Part shown: one piece after another, positions 12,566 through 23,698 of the stretch
Numbering within the stretch: position 1 is the stretch's first letter
Layout of the letters: the number at the start of each line of letters is the position of its first letter
Source: Limonium bicolor
Lineage: Eukaryota > Streptophyta > Magnoliopsida > Caryophyllales > Plumbaginaceae
Reading direction: 5' to 3'
Assembly (NCBI GenBank): GCA_023374045.1
Contig: CM041780.1
Coordinates: forward strand, 95,389,005 to 95,453,004
DNA length: 64,000 nt
Program-made: the position numbers and the translations under genes
The notes under the pieces: model-generated
Seen by the model: only the letters and a program-made list of their open reading frames with translations
Told to the model about the DNA's origin: nothing
Database searches by the model: none

Positions 12566-13300
12566 CTAATATTGTCTAAAGGTTAGGTTTAATCTTCCTG
12601 GTCTCATATGCGTCGCATTGATTACTACTGACGGTGCTGTATTCAGCTTGATTCTCTTAATCCCATGGTATAACATCCTTGATTCTCCTCCCAAATTAAT
12701 ACATCACCTGACGTAAGTATTATCTTATCTGCACGGTCCGCACGCTTCTGCTCGCCGTATAAAAATTCCGCATCGTCTCCAATGGACCAAGACACTACGG
12801 GTTCCCTCTCTCGAGAGACTCCGTTGTCTCGTCCTTATCCTGGTGTAGTCCCAGTTTCCCATCTTTTTCGTAGAAGTTTACAATGCAAATGTCTGGCTGG
12901 ATGTCTGGAATCGGTTCAGCTTCCAACTGCTGAGCGATTTCCACGACTTGTGTATAACTGATGGATGGACTCTTCGGGTATTCCCGGTGGTGAGACTCCA
13001 TCTTGCTCCCTTGTGGTTTGGTAATTCTTGGCATACGGATTCCAATCCTTGCCCAAGCTCATCATCTTTAATTTCATCCTTGCTCCCCCTGGGTATTCCG
13101 GTGTGTAAAAACCTCCCGGTCCCATTCCTAGTTGATTGCATCTCCTGATGATGGCTATTTGTGCTCCGGGTGTCAGGTATCCCTTTAATAAAATCATACC
13201 TGGGCGGATAACCTGACATTGTTCGGTTGGAAAGTGTGTGGTTTCGATGTCGTGTGCTCCGGGTTAGATGCAGATGGCATAGGGTAGCAAATGTTGAATC
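12566..13300 (-). pseudogene. Captured AlkB-like 2-oxoglutarate/Fe(II) dioxygenase inside element A
   Basis: AlkB-family enzymes oxidatively demethylate alkylated bases in DNA or RNA using Fe(II) and 2-oxoglutarate. Seen in order on the minus strand: IRPGMILLKGYLTPGAQ; LGMGPGGFYTPEY; RMKLKMMSLGKDWNP; then VNFYEKDGKLGLHQDKDE with iron ligands His (12843-12845) and Asp (12837-12839); VVSWSIGDDAEFLYG; IILTSGDVLI; GGESRMLYHG with distal His (12665-12667); and RPGRLNLTFRQY ending in TAG at 12566-12568. The 2-oxoglutarate Arg (12593-12595) and second Arg (12575-12577) give Arg-x5-Arg. All catalytic residues remain, but about three 1-2 nt shifts (near 12965, 12798 and 12688) plus an upstream stop break the frame. 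It runs in the element's sense, between gag and protease, where relatives have only a short linker. Best match in my memory is the plant ALKBH1-like group. No intron is seen inside the domain. Breaks could be decay or assembly error. Confidence 0.9.
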
Positions 13301-13303
13301 TTC

Positions 13304-13434
13304 CTAAAGTGGTAGTAGGTTATATCTTACTTATGTTCTAATCTCATCTTATTCTTACTTAACTCATTTATTCACCAAACATGCATGATAATGCGGTAAG
13401 CAGGTAGTTTTATTACTAATGGTTATAGTGGTAC
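13304..13434 (-). other. Probable intron between gag and AlkB-like domain
   Basis: On the minus strand the GC-rich gag end (EPEPHRGQ) is followed by GTACCACTATAACC and about 130 AT-rich bases ending CCACTTTAG. The gag frame stops three codons after the donor. The base composition change and GT...AG ends support an intron. If spliced, Gag would run into the AlkB-like exon, out of frame in this copy. Confidence 0.5.
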
Positions 13435-14844
13435 CTGGCCTCGATGAGGCTCAGGCTCATCGTCCCGATCCACCATGTGTAGAGTGGGCCCGTCTTCTGG
13501 GTCGCCCGTGGGTTTTTGTCTGCCGGCTGCTGCACTTTCCTCGACCGTCAGATCCAGCTCCCTGATCGTCTTGTTTGCCCTTGCCCCTGGTATCGGGCCT
13601 GTAGGCTCTGCTAGCAGGTTCCGGTAACACTCGTATGCCCGGTGTCCATACACTCCGCAGAAGTTGCACTCCACTTTATTCCCTTACATCGAGCCCGGGG
13701 TGGTCCTTGTGTGACACCATCTGCAGATGAAGCGTCGCTGGTAGCCACCACCGGCTCCCTCTCAGTCTCAGATCCTGATGATTCATATTGTCAATTCTCA
13801 TATCTCAATCGGTTACTAATTTATTTCTTAACCATTCAATATCAATTGTTTCTCACCTTTGGCGCCTTAGAGCGCAGTGGTGTAGCTGCAATAGCATAGG
13901 TCAGCTTCAATGGCTCTTCCGAAGCCTTCTCCTTTTCCTCTCCTCCTCCCTTCGGGTTCTGATTCTTCTGGGCCTGAGGCTGGTACTTTTGTTTCTTGTA
14001 CCCTCCTTGCCCTTCCTGACTCCTGAGCTCTCTTCCCAGCCTCTTCCGCTTTGCATTCTCCTCGTCCCAGCTGGACGGTTAATCTCAACCTTAGCAGCGG
14101 CATGATAGCACTCCTGCTTTTCCATAGTAAGTCACACTTATTTCTCATAATCTAAAAGCTTATTCACCACTTATTCAGATTTCAATCATTCTTATTACCT
14201 GCAAGGTAGTGTAACTCTCGGCCCCATGCCGGCGGCTCGATGCGGAGTCGTCATGGCTAAGCCCGCCATAGAAGCGGTCTACCAGATCTGGTCAGAATAC
14301 CCTAGACCTGGCAGAAGACGGAGCAAGGCGGTGAACTCTGAGTAATACTCGTCCACCGTCATCTTCCGTCCTGCTTAAGCGCATCTAACTGCAAGCGCTT
14401 CTTCGTCTGGACATGGGCGGGGTAGTACTTGCTGCCCGTAGCAAGCGGTGTACTGACTCTCCAGCCGAACTCTGGGTTGGCCACATGCTCGGCCCTCACC
14501 AGCTTCCACCAATCGCCCGCCGCCCCCTTCAGGTAGAAAGCAGCTAGCGCACCTTGATCCCAGCAGGGACATCAAGGGTCTCGAAGGCGGTCTCCAGCTC
14601 GGAGATGTACGCCTCAAGCTTGGCGGGATCGGTCTCCCCCTTGAAGTGAGCGGGTCGAAGATCTGATAGCTCTTCACCCGTTTGGTTCCCTAGGCTGTGG
14701 CGGTGGAGGTGGTGCACCCACACCAGGCTGATAGCCCATGTGCCCTAAGCGGCAGCTACGATCTCTGCGATCGCTGCCCTCCAGGTATCCCTAATGTCCT
14801 CACCCCGGCCGCGACCTCGGCCTCCTCTAGGGCGTTCCTGCCAT
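13435..14844 (-). pseudogene. Element A gag with at least two probable introns
   Basis: Gag forms the particle and binds element RNA. Readable pieces on the minus strand: an RG-rich start (RGGRGRGRG, about 14830), LEAYISELETAFETLDVPAG (about 14600), FYLKGAAGDWWKLV (about 14530), DEYYSEFTALL (about 14350), and the CCHC zinc knuckle CNFCGVYGHRAYEC (about 13630-13670). Coding pieces are GC-rich; between them lie AT-rich GT...AG segments at 14114-14198 and 13775-13856, best explained as short spliceosomal introns. A third follows at 13304-13434. Several 1-nt shifts remain, including a stop six codons after the first ATG (14844). Confidence 0.72.
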
Positions 14845-15063
14845 CTGAACAAGCATAACTTACATTAGATTTCACATTCACCACTGTTTGGTTAGTAGAT
14901 TTATAACGTCCGTAGACGGTAAAGACAATCCACACTTATTAGTGGTCATCTGACTCTACTCACTTCTAACTTCTCACACCTTACACCCAACCTTATATTC
15001 CTTAACTTATATCCTACTCGGTGGTCACTCATGTCCGGTATTTCTTGATCAGAGCGTAACTAC
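14845..15063 (-). other. Element A 5' leader
   Basis: Between primer site and gag, no open frame. It ends GCTTGTTCAG at the gag ATG, which could be a splice acceptor. Confidence 0.5.
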
Positions 15064-15075
15064 GCTCTGATACCA
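15064..15075 (-). other. Primer-binding site of element A, initiator-Met tRNA type
   Basis: Minus strand reads TGGTATCAGAGC, the standard plant primer site complementary to the 3' end of initiator methionine tRNA. It lies three bases after the LTR end (GGTGTTACA). This fixes the inner LTR edge at 15079, so the LTR is longer than the 3-kb block visible in both copies. Confidence 0.9.
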
Positions 15076-15078
15076 CTT

Positions 15079-18000
15079 TGTAACACCCCGTCCAAAGCCT
15101 ATCGGTGGTTATCGCAATCTTAGCACTTAATCGAATACGTCGCACGGAAATAAACAACCTGGACCTTGCCACGGTCTGATCGTTAGAATATACCGGATTA
15201 ACATTTACAATACTTAACCAAAATACTTATCCAACTCAAACACAACACCCCACATCCCACAACCAACCGAGTACTAGTATCTCAACGTAATCTTAAACTT
15301 ACCACAGTTTAATATAAACAGTCGGGTTGACAGGCGCAACCCGAATTCAAAATAAATGTCCCCACCTAAATCTAACTACCGCTCCTACTCTAGTGCGTCC
15401 TCATGGGCCTCTTACCTGCAAGTGTAAAAATAGCCCCCGAGGGGTCAGCACGAATGCTGGTACACCCTCTCATGGCCCCCAAGCTAACGGGGCTACGACG
15501 ACTAATTGTCGATAGCATGGAAATTGATTACATACACAAACATAATATGAAGTGCAATAACAATAACCACAGATGAACTATATAGTTCACAAGCAATGAA
15601 CGACTCAAGCGTTCCCTTAACAAGTGGGTTAGTAACCCCCTCCTTAGTCCTCATTTCCTTAATCTCAGTTCCTTACCTTACCTTAATCTTAATCTCAATC
15701 TTAATCTTAATCTCAGTATACAAACCTTTCCTGGAAGGGATTGGTTGTAGCTTAATTCGAACCTGGGATTTAGGTGATCCCACCGCACCATCTTAATGCC
15801 ACCTACTCTGGACGGGAGTCCAGCGTAGCTGAGCCGGCAACCGGCCCTAGGCTACAAGTCCGAAGACAAGTCCTTAAGCGGAGGGCGGATCTGATTCAGA
15901 TACCGTCCCCCTTTCCTTAGCATGCATGACCGGAGATCGGTCCCGGGTTTCCTCACTCAAGTTCCAGTTAGTAGACATCTTAAACACCATGTGCTAGCTA
16001 AGCCTTAACGGGCATTAACCAACAACCATCAACTTAACTCTTATTCTTAACTCAGTAAGTACTAAACTTGGTTAGTAACAATCTCAAGCTCGCGGGTTAG
16101 TGTAAATAACACAATCACAACGAGAACAATATAACCGGTTGCATGCTTTATCTTGTTTTAGTCATAGCAAATAAACAGATAGCACACAAGCCGAGGGACA
16201 CCTCGTTAGCAAGCAGGTCACGAAAGGATTGTACCGTTCACCGTCGATCGTTGTTTGTTTAACCTTCTTCGGGGTCCCAATTCACAAACCTAAAACATTC
16301 ATTCATTTTTAGGTTATTAGTTATTTGCACCTTACTTAACTCACTTAGTCCCTAAGGACTTCCATTCAATAACCTCTCAAGTCTTTATCACTTAATCTTA
16401 CAAACTTAACTTTAAACATTAAAACTTATACTTAATCTTAACTTAATTCCTCAAGTTCTTAGGGTCCCAATCATTACTACCCTACCAAGGGCATACCTCA
16501 TTACCCATTACCATTTTTAGAAATTGAAATTTCTTTTTTTTTTTTTTTTAGGCTCGACCGGACTTACCGACCGGACTTGCCAAGTCCGGTCCATTCCAGT
16601 ACCTTTTACCGTTGGAAAATTCACTCCGACCGGACTTACATGTCCGGTCCTATGTCCGGTCGATTCCAGAGACTTATAATCCGTACAAATTCATGCCGAC
16701 CGGACTTGACAAGTCCGGTCCCATGTCCGGTCCATTCCAGAAACATTTTCCCTCTCACAAAACAAGCCCGACCGGACTTGTAAGTCCGGTCCCCCAAGTC
16801 CGGTCGATTCCAGAAACATTTCCCGGTAGTGTAACAGAGCCCGACCGACCTTGCAAGTCCGGTCCTAAGGCCGGTCGGCTCCAAAAACTTGTTTCTAAAT
16901 TCCTTTTCAACTCCAAACTTCTCCTCATATATCCTTATGTTATAACCTCATTTGGGCACCTCAAATACACCTTAAGCCCTCCTTAAAATACCTTAAATCA
17001 TCCACCAAGATCCACCTTAGTCATTATGCATTTTCCTTGTAATAATGCTAACACTTGTAATGTTTTCCTCTAGGTTACTAGGGGTGGTTCATACCTAGTG
17101 TAACCACTATGCCAAATGTTTTCTTCACCACTATGAACATCATCTCCCAAGCATCTCTCACTATCTAAAACTCTTTCAAACATTTACTTAAAGTTCCTTA
17201 ACAAGTCTAAACTTCCATCATCACCTTATTTCCTTCCTAGTTGTGCATCAACATTTGCCTAAGTCCTAAATGCTCAAATACATTCTCTTGACTCCTAATC
17301 TTCCATGGTGATACCTAAGTCATCATAGTCATTAAAACACCATAACTACTCCCTTTTTCATCAAGACAACCCATAGAACTTTCCTAGTACTTCCTTAGTC
17401 ATTAAATTCCCTTAGGATATCAACACTTAAACTCTCTTTAAATTTTTGCATGGGTTCTCTATATATAGTACCCCTAACACATTGTCAACAAACAACCAAC
17501 ATCAACCCAAATTCTCACCACAACAACTTAACACCCAATTTACACCAAAAACTTCACCACATCATCACATAATGCTTAAACTTAAAATGCTTGGCACTTA
17601 GGCCCTTAAATGACAATAATCTTAACCACTGAATTTCCACATATATTGCCTTCAAACCTGCGAATACACATCAACAAGGCTCCCATTGAAATAAAATGCT
17701 TCTGTACTTCACCTTTATATTCTTAAACTATCTCTTTTCTCATTTGCTCCTTAGTCACAAGTTCACAAGAATAGACAGTTTCTCCTAGGTTTTATAGCAC
17801 CTTCCTAATATAAATCTACCCTCAACTCATATATATCCACATCTCATTCCCTTAAACAACGAGACACCTTAAGGTAAGTAATTACCTTGTTTTCTCACAA
17901 GCTTAAAGCTTTTCTCCTTAGGTTTTCTTTGTTCAATCTCGGTCACCAATGTGATTCTCCTTGCCAATGTTTCTAACCATATCCAATGACTCCAATGAGT

Positions 18001-19192
18001 ACTAGATAACACATTAACCCTAAGGACAAACCCTAGGTTTAAAAATATGTTTTAAGGTATTAATGTGATTGTTTTACCTTACCTTGGTTTCTCAAGACAA
18101 CTTGGATGTGAAGCAAGAAGGACCTCCTCTCTCCTTTGAAGAGTAGAAACAAGCTAGAACAAGGCATAAACATGGAGTCCCATGAGTATATATTTTCGGT
18201 CAAGTGAAGAAAATGGTGGAAACCTAGATTTTCTTACACTTTCTTTACCTTAAGAGAATGGAGATGCCAATGGAGTCTCCAAACTTGAATTTCCTCCTCT
18301 AATGGTGGTTTGACTTGGCACCAAAATGAAGCTCTTGAAGTTTTGAAAAGATAGGAAGAAGGAGCTTGAGCTAACTAAGAGAATATGTATTTTGTTTTGG
18401 ATTTGGAGCTTAAATGAGCAAGTGGTGTGCAAGAGAAGGTGGAGCTTTCATGGAGGTGAGCTCTACGTGAATGGAGAAGAGAAAGAGAGCAAGAAATCGT
18501 GGGCAACAAGGGAAAATGAAGAAGTGAGGAGAGAGGTAAGCAAAAGTGATATTTATCTTAAAAGGTGAATAGTGTTTTATGCTTTATAACTTACTTATTT
18601 GCTTTCTCTTACTTAGTTAGATAAGTGTGGTGAGTCACACTTAAAGAAACCGGCCCCCTTTAGTGAATGAGGGTAGTTTAGTCTTTGTTGACCAAATGTC
18701 TCACTTATATAGACTTATGTTATAAACTAGCTTAATAAATTCACTATTCATCAAAAACAAGGCACATTGTTGTGAAATTTTTGATTTCCCATTGATATAG
18801 ACCTCCAAATGTGATACTATATGTACACATATTAATTAAAGAGTAATGATGGACATTTAGCCATTCAAAACTCATTTACAAGACAATTTTTCAAAAACGT
18901 GCTTTAAGACTCCTTAAAGCACATTTTGTGTTTTAACTTGTTTTCAAGCTTGGTTTTCTTTGGTAATTGACTTAAAATGACCATTAGGATATTACTAAGG
19001 TCTTAGAACAATATTTGGGTACTCTCCTATGTCTCTCCAAGCTTAGAGCACGTTTTTGCTTAAACTGCTCTTTTTGGTGTTTCCTTATTTTTCTTTGGTT
19101 AGAAATGTTTCTTAATGTTTCTAAGGCATTATTTAGCCTTCTTATATCTTGGTTTATCATTTAAACACCATATCTAGGTTTGGGGTATTTCA
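15079..19192 (-). mobile_element. Element A 5' LTR, intact (about 4.1 kb)
   Basis: Minus strand opens TGAAATACCCC at 19192 and ends GGGGTGTTACA at 15079. 16234-19192 matches the truncated 3' LTR (5771-8740) with scattered substitutions and many 1-nt indels. A TATA-like CTATATATAG lies at 17459-17468 about 1.7 kb in; the matching site in the other LTR is altered. The CCGGAC array at 16553-16885 lies downstream of it. I see no protein gene. Confidence 0.85.
16553..16885. repeat. Palindromic CCGGAC repeat array in element A 5' LTR
   Basis: Second copy of the array at 6091-6420: units with GACCGGACTT/AAGTCCGGTC inverted arms and a conserved CATTCCAGAAACATT-like spacer, following a T-run at 16533-16549. 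Confidence 0.85.
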
Positions 19193-20903
19193 ACTTATAA
19201 CCTAAGATTAATAACTATGTCATAAAACAATAATTGCTAAAACCTAAGTTAGCTCACTGGAACCTATTATGAGTCGCCACCTAATTTTAACCTAGATCAA
19301 ATTAGGAAAGGAGAGTTCGGGTTCGGGGGCTTGATATTCGACTTAATTAGGGTTCAATTACTTTCATTACCCCTCCTAGGTCGTTTTTCCTCTACTTGGT
19401 TTAATCCCGGCTTTCTACAAAGTTGCTTTTTAACCTAGGTGTGCACTTCTGTTTTTTGTGTTTTTTAACATTTTTTGACAGAAAATTAAAGTGGAAACTA
19501 AAACTACATAAACTAGGGTTTCGGAGGCAGAATTAGGTCAAACTTTGTTTCCGTCCGTAGCCACGGACCTATTGTCCGAAGCCACGGACCCCAGTTAACC
19601 TATATAAAAGTAAAAGTCGAATTAAACTGAAAATCGTAAAGTCCGGGGCCTCAGACAGGCTGTCCGTGGGCCCGGACATTATTAAAAAAAACCTAATTTT
19701 TAAATTTTAAGAAATCCCGCCGCCGTCCGTGGGTGTCCGAGCTTACGGACAGGGAGTCCGGGACCCCGGACACGACGTCCGTGGTGCGGACACCCTCGGA
19801 CGGCGGCTTTGAGGCTGTTCCAGAAGGTGTTTTCGGCTCAAATTTTATGGGTGTGTAGCCTGAAAGATTTACAATACGTTAGTAGTCGAAAGTTCTCAAT
19901 TTGAATTCGAATTATGCACGAAACTTGGTAAACAAGTTATTGGATAGAAGCTTGAATAAACAGCAATACAGAAGCGTACGAAGGTTAGTTTGAGCCCAAA
20001 TTTTGAGGCAAGACATATAATACCGTGGAGAATTAGGGAAGTGGAGTTTCTACCTGTTTTACCTTCGGATTCACAACGTTTCTTCACACCGGGATTCGTC
20101 GAGTGCTCCGTTGATGGCAGACCCGAGAGGATTTCAACCCAAGCTTCTGGTTGTTGGTTGTTCTTGCTGTTCTTCACATTTTGGTGGTGTTTTTGTGGGG
20201 TTTTGATGACTATTGATGCTTTGGGGATTGGAAAACGTGTTTAGATGGTGATTTCGGGGGATTTTCGGTATGATTTGGGTGGCCGGGGTTGGAAAACGTG
20301 AGAGAGAGTGAGGAGGCTGCGTTTTCTGACTCTCTAGGGTTCTTGAGCATATGAGGTTCTGATTTATCCAAAAACCTATCCCCTTATATAGACTTTCTTA
20401 AAGATAAAGAAAATCTAGTAAAAGTAAGATTTTTCGATATTTTAGTTAAGTGACTTCCAAAGGAATTTTGCTGTGAAATTTTAACCACGTGTCAAGGATG
20501 GAAATTATGAATTTTCTGAAGTGGAATCGGATTTTTTAAATGTTGGAATATTTTAAAATTGAATTTCTCGTCAGATTCAGTCAGAAATTGCTAGAAAATT
20601 ATTGGAAATTCGAAAAATCAAAATTCCAACGCCATTATGCTTAAAATGTCATCCTCTATCATGGGTTAAAATATCAAAGCGTTTCAAGCTGATTTGGGCA
20701 TCCTTTGGAGGAGAGAGAAAGCTTACAAGAGGTCTTAGGAGCCTTTAAATATTACCAAAACGCCCCTGAAAGTGACGAAGCTGCTCCCCATGCCATGGAA
20801 CGTGCCGATCGGGCCGGGATCCCTCACCGCTTGATTAAAATGCCTCTCACAACACCAGTACCTCGTAGATCCTAACCAGGGGGTCAAAATTTTGGGTATA
20901 ACA
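19193..20903 (-). mobile_element. Element C 3' LTR (truncated by A)
   Basis: Matches 35467-37154 throughout. Minus strand opens TGTTATACCC at 20903. The last 71 bases (equivalent to 35396-35466) are missing because element A inserted there; predicted 5-bp duplication ACTTA. TATA-like TATATAAG (minus) at 20383-20390. 19545-19810 is rich in CCGTCC/CCGGAC motifs. It carries many 1-nt length differences from the other LTR. Confidence 0.85.
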
Positions 20904-20917
20904 GATTGCCCCCCGTC
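20904..20917 (-). other. Polypurine tract of element C
   Basis: Minus strand reads GACGGGGGGCAATC directly before LTR start TGTTATACCC. Related motifs (ATACTGGGGGCAAT) recur at 30906-30920, 30977-30991 and 32072-32086. Confidence 0.65.
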
Positions 20918-21029
20918 AACTAGACTTTGTAATGAAAGTGAGAAGGCTAGTTGATGCCTGAGTGATACCCCAAAATTTCAAATGTTTCCAAGACCTTGCA
21001 TGTTATCAGAAAACTGATAAGTTGTGTCG

Positions 21030-21382
21030 AGCTATTCTAAGGCGCTGACTACCTACAATGAATGAGATGATGTCAAGCGGTTCTAAGGCGCTGACTACCT
21101 ACAATGAATGAGATGTTGTCAAGCGGTTCTAAGGCGTTGACTACCTATGACGAATGAGACGATGTCAAGCAATTCTAAGGCGTTGACTACCTATAATGAA
21201 TGTGATGTTGTCAAGCGGTTCTAAGGCGTTGACTACCTATGACGAATGAGATGATGTCAAGCGATTCTAAGGCGTTGACTACCTATAATAATGTGATGAT
21301 GTCAAGCGATTCTAAGGCGTTGACTACCTATAATGAATGTGATGATGTCAAGCGATTCTAAGGCGTTGACTACCTATAATGA
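21030..21382. repeat. 46-bp minisatellite in element C 3' untranslated region
   Basis: Eight tandem units of about 46 bp with core TTCTAAGGCGTTGACTACCT and GATGATGTCAAGCG. Tandem repeats in the 3' untranslated region are characteristic of the Tat lineage. Confidence 0.9.
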
Positions 21383-21423
21383 TGATAGCTAGGTGGCATG
21401 CAAATGCAAAAATGCTGGAATGG

Positions 21424-21506
21424 TAATGATGCTAATGATGCTGATGATGTTGATGATGCTGATGATAATGCTGATGATAATGTTGATGATAATGCTGATG
21501 ATGCTC
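21424..21506. repeat. Imperfect GAT/GCT trinucleotide tract
   Basis: GATGATGCTGATGATAATG-type repeat, all in 3-base steps with single substitutions. It gives meaningless Asp-rich or Ile/Ser-rich open frames. It lies in the element C 3' untranslated region. Confidence 0.9.
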
Positions 21507-21844
21507 GGATGCTTCTGGGGACCGAAACCCGTGCCAATGCTCCTGGCTGGACCCAATGTGGACTTATTGCCATCGCCCCCCAAGCCGGTGTGCAGGGATA
21601 ACTCCTGGTAAAAACCTTGGGGACTTATTGCCATCGCCCACCATTCGTTGATCCCGAAAATAAGTTGACATCGCAAAAGGAGGATTTATTGCCATCACCT
21701 CGCCAACTTTTCTGTCGCCAGGTCTTGTGACGCGCCTGGATGATGCAACTAGGTCTTATGACGAGCCTATTTGAATGTGATGAATGCAATGTGTTTGATG
21801 AGAGTGGGTAAGCTAAAGGGTATTGCTAGGTCTTACTACGAGCC
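21507..21844. repeat. Element C 3' untranslated region and degenerate edge of the GAGCC minisatellite
   Basis: From about 21715 onward AGGTCTTATGACGAGCCT-like units appear at irregular spacing. They continue across element D at 30223. Last five bases (21840-21844, GAGCC) are the left target duplication of D. No gene is seen. Confidence 0.75.
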
Positions 21845-23698
21845 TGTACGGGTAAAAGCGTATTACAGCAAGTGTACTGGTCTATCGTAGCAAGTTTTCC
21901 TAGGTAGTATTCTCTAGGTTATCGAACAAAAGGAGGCTGTGTCTAGTTTAATCTTTAATCTATCTAACTAATAAACTGAAGGAAAATAACAACAGTAAAC
22001 TTGGGGGTTTGGTTGCAGAAATTCAATAAATAATAAAAACAATTAAAAGTGAGTTTCTAATAAATCTAAAAAGTGAATCCTGGTTTACTACTTCTCTCTA
22101 GTTTATCAATTCCCTTCCTGAGTGTTTTCTAAATTCTAGATTGCAACCTCAGATCTAAATTAATCTAAAACCGGTCTCCCGCAAGATAGATTCTTACTAG
22201 CAATTCCCAAATCCTAACTCTCGTTACGAACTTACAAATTTACTAGTAGCGTTATTGTTCATCTGGTTTCTAGTTAGCTAATCCTCAGGAATTACCTTCT
22301 GTAGTTTCACTGGTAATATTCCTATGGTCTAATGAACGCCGCAGTTCTCACTTGTAAGCAATTCATACCAAATAAACTCAAGCAATAATTAATCACATGA
22401 GAAATCGATAAATAACTAGGAACAAAACTACAATCTGTATCGAATCAATATTAAACAACTCAGAATGGAAAATAATAAACTAGTTCTCCATAGTAAACCA
22501 GAATTGTCACAACTACCCAGACATCGGAGACAAAGAAATAACAACAATATAAAAGAGATAAGATAACATCTCTGATTGTGGGACGATGGCGAATTCGATC
22601 TCTAGCTTCTGCTCCGATCTATCTGTGTAGCTCTCTTTCTGTCTCGACCTCGGCGGTGGGTTCTACTGAATTCGTATGTCGAATTCTTTCCGTCTGTCGT
22701 ATGCCACTCCTGTTCTATTCTCTCGTGCCTGCTCTCCTGTTTGAATGACGGCTGCTACTGTAGGGTTTGGTATTCTGTCTCGGCTCTCTAACTATGCGGC
22801 TCCCGGTCCCTGTCGTGTGATCCTCCTTCCTCCGTCGTATCGTCCTAGAATATATACATATATTCTGCTTCCGATTCTCGGCGCCTCTATCATCTGTCTG
22901 TGTCTCAGGTCAAAGTCGCGGCCCTGTTTTCATAATGACGATGGCCCAATATCATGCAACATCGTTCTCCATCCAGAATGTTGAAAGAATTGATTAGCCC
23001 ACGTGCATGGAGTGTCTGTGTCAGCCCATGGAGACAAAAGAAGCCCAAGTCTCACGTCATATGCTTGCTTGCTTCTCGTTTCAATATTCAACATTTCGCT
23101 CCAATGTACAACCCACGTCAAATGTTTGCCGCTTATTCTATTCACGTGAAGTCCACTTTGACATCTTCGTACGTGCATGGCCATCACATGTATGGCTGAT
23201 TCCAGCGGCCCAAGTCATGAGTCGTTCAATGTGTATGAAATACAAAGTCCGTCCAGCTCCGCCCTGTGCTTGTCGGCCCATCACGCCTGCGGCTGTTGAA
23301 GATGTCGGCCCAACGAGTTGCAATGATGTCGGTCCAGACTGCTGAAATAGCAAGTATTGGTCCGGGTATGTTTTATACATATAATCCCGGACCACATGTA
23401 AAATTATACAGTAGACTCCGTTATTTTGTAGTCCGGGTTTATAAACCAGTACCATGCTGTAAATTAAGTAGAATGTCTGTTTTTATTTCTGTTTGGTGCC
23501 AGTTCGATCGTTAAGCTCTTGACATATGTTTTTAGATCTTTTCTTCATCATTTTTACATGTTTTAGCATAAAACCACATGTGAGGAATAATCTAAACATT
23601 TAACACAATTAAGCATATAAGTAAGGAATTTATCATATAAACCAATGAAATATTAACCACATTAAGCACAGAAATATAGATAAATTCCGCACTTATCA
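21845..23698 (-). mobile_element. Element D 3' LTR
   Basis: Minus strand opens TGATAAGTGCGG at 23698 and ends CCCGTACA at 21845. It carries the inverted repeat TGGTCCGGG/CCCGGACCA (23358-23366, 23386-23394) and a perfect palindrome GGTTTATAAACC (23436-23447) that includes a TATA-like core about 250 bp into the LTR. Open frames in both strands here are duplicated in the other LTR and match no family I know. Confidence 0.92.

Larger units (their letters stand above)
5771..19192 (-). mobile_element. Element A: Tekay-type chromovirus (Ty3/Gypsy) carrying an AlkB-like gene
   Basis: Minus-strand LTR retrotransposon. From 5' to 3' (high to low coordinates): 5' LTR 15079-19192, iMet-type primer site 15064-15075, gag about 14844-13435, AlkB-like domain about 13300-12566, protease/RT/RNase H/integrase/chromodomain about 12420-9049, polypurine tract at 8741-8756, 3' LTR 5771-8740 cut off by the Ogre insertion. 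The chromodomain tail and the LTR start TGAAATACCCC are shared with element G, so both belong to one clade. A is inserted in the 3' LTR of element C, whose sequence resumes at 19193. Pol has stops and frameshifts, so this copy is inactive as read. Confidence 0.85.

Noticed and set aside
16234..19192. Treating this 3-kb block as the whole LTR of element A
   Set aside because: The iMet primer site at 15064-15075 places the inner edge at 15079; the shorter left copy is explained by the Ogre insertion.
21389..21676. Ile/Ser-rich and Asp/Ala-rich frames
   Set aside because: Product of the trinucleotide tract.
22745..23514. Clustered 80-112 codon frames, repeated at 29269-30038
   Set aside because: They occur in LTRs of D on both strands, without conserved domains; no support beyond LTR duplication.
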